Source: Apopatocola sp963628785
GTDB lineage: Bacteria; Bacillota; Clostridia; Oscillospirales; Oscillospiraceae
Assembly (NCBI GenBank): GCA_963628785.1
Contig: CAVGGQ010000065.1
Span: 1 to 10,784 of the forward strand
Reading direction: 5' to 3'
DNA length: 10,784 bases
Positions 1-5,377 of this stretch are shown in pieces (position 1 is the first letter of the stretch; each line of letters opens with the position of its first letter). A program made the position numbers and the translations under genes. Below the pieces are notes generated by a model. It did no database searches. It was not told where the DNA came from and saw nothing but the letters and a program-made list of their open reading frames with translations.

Positions 1-1
1 T

Positions 2-29
2 ATTATACCATACTCAGAACTTTTTTCAA
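2..29 (-). promoter_or_regulatory. Sigma-A-type promoter firing out of the left edge
   Basis: On the minus strand there is TTGAAA (29-24), a 16-nt spacer and TATAAT (7-2). TGG directly precedes the -10 box, giving an extended -10 element. Transcription would leave the window to the left, so the served gene cannot be seen. It lies about 190 nt past the toxin gene's stop, as expected for the next unit of the mobile element. The call rests on sequence match only. Confidence 0.5.
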
Positions 30-221
30 TGTTCCGATTAAATCAGAGGTTCCCAAGGTGTTCTTCCTGCTTCTCAGCACGAGGCTTACAATTTTTGTTC
101 AGCACGAATCCCAGCACAAATCCTTTTTCAGAATGTAGACTTCTACTGACCAAGTCTTTGAAGCACTCGAAAAATATGCCTGCATTCACATATAGACAGA
201 ATAGAATCCGGTATATATTGC

Positions 222-1166
222 TTATTCGCCAATCGATGCAAACAACCGACTGATGAATTCAAATGCCTGAATAGCCTTTTCAAAGCTTTGGCGATTGGAT
301 GTGTAAAGCAAATCTTCATGAAGAGTTTCGTATCTTCCACGAATTTCATCATTGAAATACTGTCTCCAATTTTCAAAAGCATATGCTCCCATCGGATCGT
401 ACTCCTCAGAAATATTGCGCTTCTGAAGATAAAAACTGTCTGTTTCTTTTGTCAGACTTAGGAGCTGCTTCAGTCGTTCTGTATCCTTTAGGAATGCCTG
501 AATATCATCCCGCTCCAGAAGGACTGTAACATCATATATATGGCGCACTTTTCTTGGAAGCGTTCCGCAGATTGCATGCCTTTTAACAGACATTACCTTA
601 TCCAGGAAGGTCCTCGTAATATCAAGAGTGTTCACACTGACTTCCTGGAGATCGAATTCTTCCACAATATCAGGCATACCTTTTTCTTCGAGGTATTCCT
701 GAATATAAGTTTTCATGCTTCGCTTTGCATAAGGATCCGGTCTTACACTGGAGCCAATCTCCAGCTTTACCCGGCAGGTTTCCTTACTTTCATTTGCAGG
801 CCAGACATAAGCGCTTTTGTTTCGATCGTTACGCTCCGTCTCTATCTTCTCCATCAGGAAACCGGCCGAGATCGCATCCTCAACTCTTTTCAATGCCTTG
901 CTGTACTTCTTATTATTCATATCCTCTACAGGTATGAATGTCAGATCAATATCCTCAGAAAAGCGATTAATCGATCCAGGGTAACACTTACTGAGAGAGG
1001 TTCCGCCCTTAAATACGCAAGCTTCGGCGTATTCGCTGTTTTGAAGATTCTGCATCATTTGAACAATATAGTAATCTCTGCGAACCGCATCGGCAGGGAT
1101 TCCAATATAATCTGCAACAATAGCAATCAATTCTTCAAATTCTTCCTTATGCTCGTGCAGGTTCAT
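222..1166 (-). CDS. AbiEii/AbiGii-family nucleotidyltransferase toxin (type IV toxin-antitoxin)
   Basis: This is a 314-aa cytoplasmic protein of the DUF1814/AbiEii nucleotidyltransferase family. Members act as toxins of type IV toxin-antitoxin and abortive-infection systems. Related toxins (MenT) add nucleotides to tRNA acceptor ends; the target here is not known. The family motifs are visible: FKGGTSLSK near residues 52-60, followed by RFSEDIDL with the paired acidic residues D72 and D74; RVKLEI near residue 130; the FLDKVMSVKRH lysine segment; and RHIYDV. An upstream in-frame start at 1241 exists. The start at 1166 is preferred because GGAGGA sits 5 nt before that ATG and because the protein then begins like its family. 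The gene overlaps the antitoxin gene by 20 nt, so its ribosome binding site lies inside the antitoxin coding sequence and translation is probably coupled. All expected motifs are intact, so it is probably functional. Confidence 0.88.
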   Translation of the reverse strand: MNLHEHKEEFEELIAIVADYIGIPADAVRRDYYIVQMMQNLQNSEYAEACVFKGGTSLSKCYPGSINRFSEDIDLTFIPVEDMNNKKYSKALKRVEDAISAGFLMEKIETERNDRNKSAYVWPANESKETCRVKLEIGSSVRPDPYAKRSMKTYIQEYLEEKGMPDIVEEFDLQEVSVNTLDITRTFLDKVMSVKRHAICGTLPRKVRHIYDVTVLLERDDIQAFLKDTERLKQLLSLTKETDSFYLQKRNISEEYDPMGAYAFENWRQYFNDEIRGRYETLHEDLLYTSNRQSFEKAIQAFEFISRLFASIGE

Positions 1167-1848
1167 AAAATTCCTCCATTTCCGGAATTGCGTATGATGA
1201 GAGTGCTGATAAGAACTGGTGCAAAGTATTTTCAACGCCAAAATAATTTAAAAATCTCTCAAGAAACGCAATCGTTGATTTCTTGTACTTCCGGTTTTTC
1301 AAAACAAATACCGCGGCAGTATCAGAGTACCCAAGAGCAAATTCTTTCATATAGGCCGCCAATGCAGATTTGCTGATATCCTCAATAGATTTATAGTTCT
1401 GAAGAATCTCCAGGGTTTCGATCACCGGAATCGTATCCTGCGTCAACGCAACTTTGCTGTTTGTCACGCAAACATTATTGATATTTTTCTTTTGCTCTGA
1501 AACACCACAAGAAAGGATCTCAACCCGCTTACTGATCTGCGTTGTAAGACCCTTTTGATTATAAAGTCTGTAACCAATTACAATTCCTTGACCACCGCTT
1601 GTGTAGTGACCAACAATTTCTTTTTCCGTGATTGGAATCGTTCCAAATCGTGATTTTTTTGGCCGGTAATACAATCCCTTTGTAAGATGCACAAGGGATC
1701 CCTGCCTGCTCATTCGCTCTAATGTCTTATAGTAGGTCATTTCAGGAACAGTGCCGAACGATCTTTGATATAAAGTACTTGCTTCCAGAAGCTTGTTTTC
1801 CGGCTCCTGCTCGATCACTGTCTCGATGTGTTTCGCATAGCTGTTCAT
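1147..1848 (-). CDS. AbiEi-like antitoxin / winged-helix transcriptional regulator (DUF6088-like)
   Basis: This 233-aa protein precedes and overlaps the AbiEii-type toxin gene, which is the standard antitoxin-first order of type IV systems. Residues 1-62 read as a winged helix: a helical start, FGTVPEMTYYKTLERMSRQG as the likely helix-turn-helix, and LVHLTKGLYYRPKKSRFG as the wing. The middle part, with segments such as GHYTSGGQGIVIGYRLYN, fits the AbiEi/DUF6088 C-terminal antitoxin domain. In studied AbiE systems the antitoxin neutralises the toxin without stable binding and represses its own promoter through inverted repeats. A perfect inverted repeat over this gene's -35 box agrees with that. 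The start at 1848 is supported by AGGAGG 7 nt upstream. The family is clear; the exact subfamily is my inference. Confidence 0.82.
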   Translation of the reverse strand: MNSYAKHIETVIEQEPENKLLEASTLYQRSFGTVPEMTYYKTLERMSRQGSLVHLTKGLYYRPKKSRFGTIPITEKEIVGHYTSGGQGIVIGYRLYNQKGLTTQISKRVEILSCGVSEQKKNINNVCVTNSKVALTQDTIPVIETLEILQNYKSIEDISKSALAAYMKEFALGYSDTAAVFVLKNRKYKKSTIAFLERFLNYFGVENTLHQFLSALSSYAIPEMEEFYEPARA

Positions 1849-1868
1849 ACGACACCTCCTCAGACATC

Positions 1869-1896
1869 ATTATATGCCAGCCGCGCAAAATGTCAA
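1869..1896 (-). promoter_or_regulatory. Promoter of the toxin-antitoxin operon
   Basis: On the minus strand TTGACA (1896-1891) and TATAAT (1874-1869) are both perfect consensus boxes, with a 16-nt spacer. The -10 box lies about 20 nt upstream of the antitoxin ATG, giving a very short leader that holds the AGGAGG site. Such a strong promoter with an overlapping operator suits tight autorepression. Confidence 0.85.
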
Positions 1897-1917
1897 GTAA
1901 AATTCAGTTTTACTTGA
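1893..1917. promoter_or_regulatory. Inverted-repeat operator overlapping the -35 box
   Basis: TCAAGTAAAA (1893-1902) and TTTTACTTGA (1908-1917) are perfect 10-bp arms around a 5-nt centre. Four bases of the left arm belong to the -35 hexamer, so a protein bound here would block polymerase. AbiEi antitoxins are known to bind inverted repeats in their own promoters, which makes the 1147-1848 product the likely ligand. The repeat is directly visible; the binding partner is inferred. Confidence 0.7.
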
Positions 1918-1983
1918 ATTTGTAAAGCTTCAGCAATAGCATACGCAGGTGCCTGTGCTTTCATCCGTCGAAACCTTTCTGTC

Positions 1984-2032
1984 AAAGAAAAATAGCAGAC
2001 AGCTGATTCTTTTTTGAAGAGCTGTCCGCTAT
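1984..2032 (-). terminator. Rho-independent terminator after the integrase
   Basis: On the minus strand a 13-bp stem pairs 2032-2020 with 2004-1992, with one G-U type mismatch. It is followed by a T-rich tract (1991-1984, TTTTTCTTT-like). It starts 8 nt past the integrase stop codon, so it ends the integrase transcript and insulates the toxin-antitoxin promoter. Confidence 0.82.
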
Positions 2033-2039
2033 GTAAGTT

Positions 2040-3436
2040 TTATAATGATTTTGCCAATGTTTTAAGAAGCGCCGCCATCTCCGGATTCTGAAGAAGCTTC
2101 AGTAAAGTAGCGGCATCCACTGCTGTATCCGCAGGAATTTCCGGCTGTGTTTTTTCTTTCGTCTCCGGATCTTCCGGATCTTTGCCCGCTCCGCAATAAA
2201 AGGCTTTTTCAAATAACTGCGCATTATTCCTTCTGTCATCATCCAGAATATGCGAATACACGTCCGTAACCATTTTAACCTGTGCATGACCGGAGTCACC
2301 CTGAACCGCTTTGACATCTCCGCCGTTCAGCTTCAGCTTATAGGTAATGCTGGAGTGTCGCAGGCTATGGAAAACAACTCTCGGAAGATCATCACGTTCA
2401 ATCAGAGTTCTGAAAGACGCATTGATTGTACCGGCCTCCGTCGGCATTCCTAACGGGCCTGCCATTACAAGATCGAAGTCCTGATATTCATCACCAAGAG
2501 CCTGTATTGTTTCCTGCTGTTGTTCCTTCCACTTGATCAGCATCTCTGCCACGGTCTTTGGCAGAAAGATTTTTCTGACACTGGAAGCTGTTTTCGGCGC
2601 CTTCAGCACCTGCACGGTTGTTGTTCTGGAAGACATGGGTGGGAACACGAGAATCACATCTTGCTGTCAAGGGTGTTCAGCGTATTACGATTGACACGCT
2701 GCAGCTCCTTGTTGACCTGAATATATGAAATTGCCTCTTCAGAAATCTCTACACAGTCCCAGGTAAGCCCAAGCAGCTCTCCCATACGCAGGGAGCAGGC
2801 GAAGGCAAGGTTAAGGCAGAGCTTCAGACGTTCATCTTCACACAATTCCATTGCATGAAACAGCGTCTCTGCTGTCCAGATATCCCGCTTTTTATATTCC
2901 GCCTTTGGAAGAGATGCATAATCGCAGGGATTCTTCTCCATAAGCTCCCATTTGACCGCCTGTTCAAAGCATGAATGAAGAAGCTTATGTATGGATCGCA
3001 CCGTATGCGGTGTCAGGAATTCATTTTTCTTTTTCCCGACAGTCGGTTCCACTGGCTTCGTTTTTAAGAGCTGCTGGTAGTACTTTTCCATCACACGGGT
3101 GTTAATCTCGCTGATTTTCATGGTTCCGATAATCGGTGATATGTAATGCTCAACCAGGCCGACATTAGCAGAATATGTAGACATTGACCAGGTAGCCTTG
3201 CCATAAAGCGCCACATACTCCTTCAAAAGATCATCGACATCTCCGTTCAAAATGAGATCAGCATACGCGAGTGGGTCGTTGTAGATGAGATAATCCAGCT
3301 CCGACCGCTGGAATCGGTTATCTGCCACTTCGTTTTCCATGTCGGTGCAGTCGATGGATATCCTGCCACCGTCCGTAAATCGCAGTTCCACGCAGCCGGT
3401 GTCCATGTTAAGCTCACAACTTCTGATTTTCTTCAT
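2040..3436 (-). pseudogene. Tyrosine recombinase/integrase, broken by a one-base frameshift
   Basis: Two abutting reading frames together encode one tyrosine site-specific integrase of about 465 aa. The first part (3436-2654, 260 aa) holds the N-terminal arm region, a SAM-like core-binding domain at about residues 66-165, and the first catalytic arginine in CSLRMGE (R217). The second part (2657-2040) holds the beta-hairpin lysine (APKTASS), the HSLRH box, GHAQ and the nucleophile tyrosine in DVYSHI. The break lies at 2654-2660: the first frame ends LDSKM-stop, where one extra G would read LDSKDVILVFPP and run straight on. All catalytic residues survive, so the lesion is recent or a sequencing error. 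The start at 3436 has AGGAGGA 5 nt upstream. The gene lies beside tRNA-Arg, as expected for an element that integrates at tRNA genes. As read, the protein would be inactive. Confidence 0.88.
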
Positions 3437-3503
3437 GGTTGTCCTCCTTTTTCTTTTTTGTTTTTCTCGGTCCTCGCGGTTTGGATTCCAGGCGCTTGAT
3501 CAC
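3414..3503 (-). CDS. Possible small basic reading frame overlapping the integrase start
   Basis: A frame from GTG (3503) to TGA (3414) encodes 29 residues, beginning MIKRLESKPRGPRKTKKKKE. It overlaps the first 23 nt of the integrase gene. The open frame also extends upstream of the GTG, without an ATG, into the tRNA terminator. The coding look is partly due to the A-rich integrase leader, and no clear ribosome binding site precedes the GTG. It may be the tail of an element gene cut off by integration, a coupled leader peptide, or chance. Confidence 0.2.
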   Translation of the reverse strand: MIKRLESKPRGPRKTKKKKEDNHEENQKL

Positions 3504-3533
3504 GCCATTTCGGAAATGTGTATCCTCAAATTT

Positions 3534-3592
3534 TTCAAAATAAACAAATAATCCGAACCCGTCTCCCACAAGGAAGATCTGGTTCGGATTAT
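3534..3592 (-). terminator. Terminator after tRNA-Arg
   Basis: A perfect 12-bp stem joins 3592-3581 with 3559-3548 on the minus strand, with a 21-nt loop. It is followed by a T-rich stretch (TTTGTTTATTTTG). It starts 8 nt beyond the CCA end of the tRNA, so it terminates the tRNA transcript before the integrase leader. Confidence 0.7.
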
Positions 3593-3599
3593 CTTTGTC

Positions 3600-3676
3600 T
3601 GGTGCGCCAAAAGGGATTCGAACCCCCGGCCTTCCCCTTAGGAGGGGGACGCTCTATCCAACTGAGCTATTGGCGC
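3600..3676 (-). tRNA. tRNA-Arg (anticodon CCU), intact
   Basis: The 77-nt cloverleaf reads GCGCCAA acceptor, GCTC/GAGC D arm, TCCCC/GGGGA anticodon stem around loop CTCCTAA (anticodon CCU, reading AGG codons), a 5-nt variable loop, a TTCGAAT T loop, and 3' acceptor TTGGCGC with discriminator A. CCA is encoded. The T stem has two G-U pairs at its outer end. It sits at the boundary between the AT-rich element and the GC-rich chromosome, with its 3' end facing the integrase gene, which is the usual attachment-site arrangement for tyrosine integrases. It may be the host gene or one supplied by the element. Confidence 0.93.
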
Positions 3677-3699
3677 GTATATCAAATGAAATTGTAAAT

Positions 3700-3758
3700 A
3701 GTGAGGATTGAACAACCGCTTAGGAGGCGGAAGCTCTATCCTGCTGAGCTACCGGGGC
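3700..3758 (-). pseudogene. Truncated tRNA-Arg (CCU) remnant
   Basis: The 5' part of a tRNA is intact: GCCCCGG acceptor strand, GCTC/GAGC D arm, and TCCGC/GCGGT anticodon stem around CTCCTAA (anticodon CCU). After the anticodon stem only a degenerate T-loop-like TTCAATC remains. There is no 5' T-stem strand and no sequence complementary to the acceptor. A functional version would end with CCGGGGC. It lies 23 nt upstream of the intact tRNA-Arg(CCU), same strand and anticodon. The likely cause is recombination in the tRNA's 3' half, with the neighbouring gene now providing the function. Confidence 0.72.
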
Positions 3759-3778
3759 ATACTATAAACGGCACACGG

Positions 3779-3812
3779 TGTTTTCCGCCGCGTATTGGCG
3801 CGGTGGAAAACA
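3779..3812. repeat. Strong inverted repeat between coaX and the tRNA genes
   Basis: TGTTTTCCGCCGCG (3779-3792) pairs with CGCGGTGGAAAACA (3799-3812), 14 bp with one G-U type mismatch and a 6-nt loop. It lies 35 nt past the coaX stop and could end or stabilise that transcript. No T-run follows on either strand, so it is not a classical intrinsic terminator. A CCCACCGGTGGG palindrome (3824-3835) lies between it and coaX. Confidence 0.5.
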
Positions 3813-3846
3813 TCCGGCTTTCCCCCACCGGTGGGCGGGGACTTTT

Positions 3847-4626
3847 TTATTTCTTCTTTTTGGGCTGGTTTTTCTCCCAGAGGACAGCGAGGCCGATGAG
3901 GAGAAGGTCGGGTTCGTAGTGGATGTCGCGTCTGCAGCACGGGATGACGCGGCCGGCGAGACCGCCGGTGGCAATAACGTAGGTGCCGCCGCCGAGCTCT
4001 TCATCGATGCGGTCGATCATGCCGTCGAGCATGGCGGCCGAGCCGAAAATGGCGCCGGACTGCATGGAGGCGACGGTATTCGTGCCGATGCATTTGGCCG
4101 GGGCGTCAAGCGACACGCGCGGCAGCTGCGAGGTGTTGCCGGAGAGCGAATCCATGGAGAGACGGAGACCCGGAGCGATCACGCCGCCGGCGAAGCGCCC
4201 CTGCGTGTCGATGGCGCTGAATGTGGTGGCGGTGCCCATATCGATCACGATGAGCGGCGGACGGTGCAGTTGTAGCGCCGCGACCGCGCCGACCACGAGA
4301 TCCGCGCCAATCTGCGCGGGGTCATCAAGACGGATGTCGAGGCCGGTCTTTATGCCCTTGCCGACGACGAGCGCATCGATTCCGGTGAGAATCTTCACGG
4401 CCTGCTCGAGGCGCGAGGTGATGGGCCAGACGACGCTCGAGAGGATGGCACCCTCGAAATCTTCCGGACGGTAGCCCGCGAAGGCGAGCACTTCCTTCAT
4501 GCTGACGGCGTACTCGAAGTCCGTTTTCAGCTTGTCCGTCGCCATGCGCGCGACGGAATGGATGGCGCGGCCTTCGATGCAGCCGAGAACGATATTGGTG
4601 TTGCCTACATCAATGGCAAGGATCAT
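3847..4626 (-). CDS. coaX: Type III pantothenate kinase
   Basis: CoaX phosphorylates pantothenate with ATP, the first step of coenzyme A synthesis, in the cytoplasm. The 259-aa length is normal for the family. The ASKHA-fold motifs are all present: the phosphate-1 loop DVGNTNIVLG at residues 6-15, IGADLVVGAVAA in the middle with the catalytic-region aspartate, IDMGTATTFSAID as the second phosphate motif, and GGVIAPGL after it. Many family members have GADR where this one has GADL; I take this as a lineage variant. A longer in-frame start at 4767 would add 47 residues unlike the family. The ATG at 4626 is chosen because it overlaps the upstream stop as ATGA, has GGA/GAGG-type purines just upstream and puts DVGNTN at the usual place. 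It ends in a Lys-rich tail. It is co-transcribed with an ECF S component, which suggests linked vitamin uptake and activation. Confidence 0.95.
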   Translation of the reverse strand: MILAIDVGNTNIVLGCIEGRAIHSVARMATDKLKTDFEYAVSMKEVLAFAGYRPEDFEGAILSSVVWPITSRLEQAVKILTGIDALVVGKGIKTGLDIRLDDPAQIGADLVVGAVAALQLHRPPLIVIDMGTATTFSAIDTQGRFAGGVIAPGLRLSMDSLSGNTSQLPRVSLDAPAKCIGTNTVASMQSGAIFGSAAMLDGMIDRIDEELGGGTYVIATGGLAGRVIPCCRRDIHYEPDLLLIGLAVLWEKNQPKKKK

Positions 4627-5204
4627 GCCTCTTTTTCCTTTCTTCCGATGCGGATGAGCCGCAGGATCACTGGGCTGAGCACCACATTGATGCCGAGCTC
4701 TGCGAGGAAGTTCAAACCGACGAGCGTGACGATCATGTACCGGCCCACATTCGTTCCGCCGGCCCATGCCGTTACCGTTTCATAAAAGAAGATGCGGCAG
4801 CCGAGCAGAAATATGCCGGTGTTCACAACGGGGCAGACGATCGCCGCCGTTATGGCCGCCACCGACCGGTTGAACCGCTGCAGGGCCGCATACACGAGCC
4901 CGGCCGCTCCGCCGCAGAGAGTGCCTTTGGCCAGCACGGTGATGAGCGTTCCCGGAACGTTGACGGCAAAAAATGTGGCGGCATCGCCCGAAAGGAGCAC
5001 GACCATGCTGAATACAAAGCCGAGCCAAAGTCCCGCCGTGCTGCCGTACACCGCCGCGCCCACAACGATGGGCATCGCGACAAGTGAGATGGAGAGCGGT
5101 CCCAGATGGATGAAGCTGCCGAGCAGCTGCAAAATGACGACCAGCGCCGTAAAGAGCGCCAATCCCGCCAGGCGGCGAGTCTTCGCGTGGTTTTTGTAAG
5201 CCAT
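4623..5204 (-). CDS. ECF transporter S component, possibly pantothenate-specific
   Basis: This 193-aa integral membrane protein has about six hydrophobic segments, a positively charged N-terminus (YKNHAKTRR) and a charged C-terminus (RIGRKEKEA). This is the layout of energy-coupling-factor S components, which bind a vitamin and work with the shared EcfA/EcfT module encoded elsewhere. The segments MPIVVGAAVYGSTAGLWLG and LSGDAATFFAVNVPGTLITVLAKG resemble the substrate-binding helices of this group. Its stop overlaps the coaX start by ATGA, so pantothenate is the natural substrate guess (PanT-like), but substrate cannot be read from sequence. A TTG at 5210 lies too close to the ribosome binding site. 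The ATG at 5204 has GGAGGA at 7 nt and is chosen. The family call is good, the substrate is inference. Confidence 0.8.
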   Translation of the reverse strand: MAYKNHAKTRRLAGLALFTALVVILQLLGSFIHLGPLSISLVAMPIVVGAAVYGSTAGLWLGFVFSMVVLLSGDAATFFAVNVPGTLITVLAKGTLCGGAAGLVYAALQRFNRSVAAITAAIVCPVVNTGIFLLGCRIFFYETVTAWAGGTNVGRYMIVTLVGLNFLAELGINVVLSPVILRLIRIGRKEKEA

Positions 5205-5237
5205 ATTCAATTCCTCCTGCTGTTGCTCCCTTAGTCT

Positions 5238-5251
5238 GTGCCGAAAGGCAC
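5238..5251 (-). other. Small hairpin in the leader of the S-component/coaX operon
   Basis: GTGCC and GGCAC form a perfect 5-bp stem with a 4-nt loop between the promoter and the ribosome binding site. The leader is only about 60 nt, too short for the common vitamin riboswitches, and I see no T-run. It may affect RNA stability or initiation; no specific regulator can be named. Confidence 0.35.
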
Positions 5252-5270
5252 GGGATGCAGCGCATGACCG

Positions 5271-5299
5271 ATTATAAGCCGAAAGTCCCGCCGCGTCAA
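5271..5299 (-). promoter_or_regulatory. Promoter of the S-component/coaX operon
   Basis: On the minus strand TTGACG (5299-5294), a 17-nt spacer and TATAAT (5276-5271) give a near-consensus sigma-A promoter. It lies in the gap between the lipoprotein gene and the S-component gene, about 65 nt upstream of the chosen start. Confidence 0.85.
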
Positions 5300-5377
5300 G
5301 ACCGGACGCTGAAATGAGCGTTCAAATAATTGCCCGGCGCAGCCGTTCTTGTTGTTCCGCGCGGCGCCCGACGGATC

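Noticed and set aside
43..221. Open frame continuing about 59 codons in frame after the toxin stop codon
   Set aside because: It has no ATG and no ribosome binding site. The toxin already ends at a family-typical length, and no homology is recognised; possibly a remnant, but not supportable.
540..1376. Plus-strand frame of 278 codons over the toxin-antitoxin pair
   Set aside because: Antisense of AbiEii and AbiEi genes with clear family motifs and ribosome binding sites.
2650..2665. Programmed ribosomal frameshift in the integrase
   Set aside because: No slippery heptamer or following pseudoknot is visible, and integrases of this family are normally single frames; mutation or error is simpler.
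3821..3850. Plus-strand terminator (GC palindrome followed by Ts)
   Set aside because: No plus-strand gene leads into it. The Ts are the antisense of the Lys-rich coaX end.
5205..5270. Vitamin riboswitch before the S-component/coaX operon
   Set aside because: The leader is only about 60 nt and has one 5-bp hairpin; no known riboswitch core or terminator is present.
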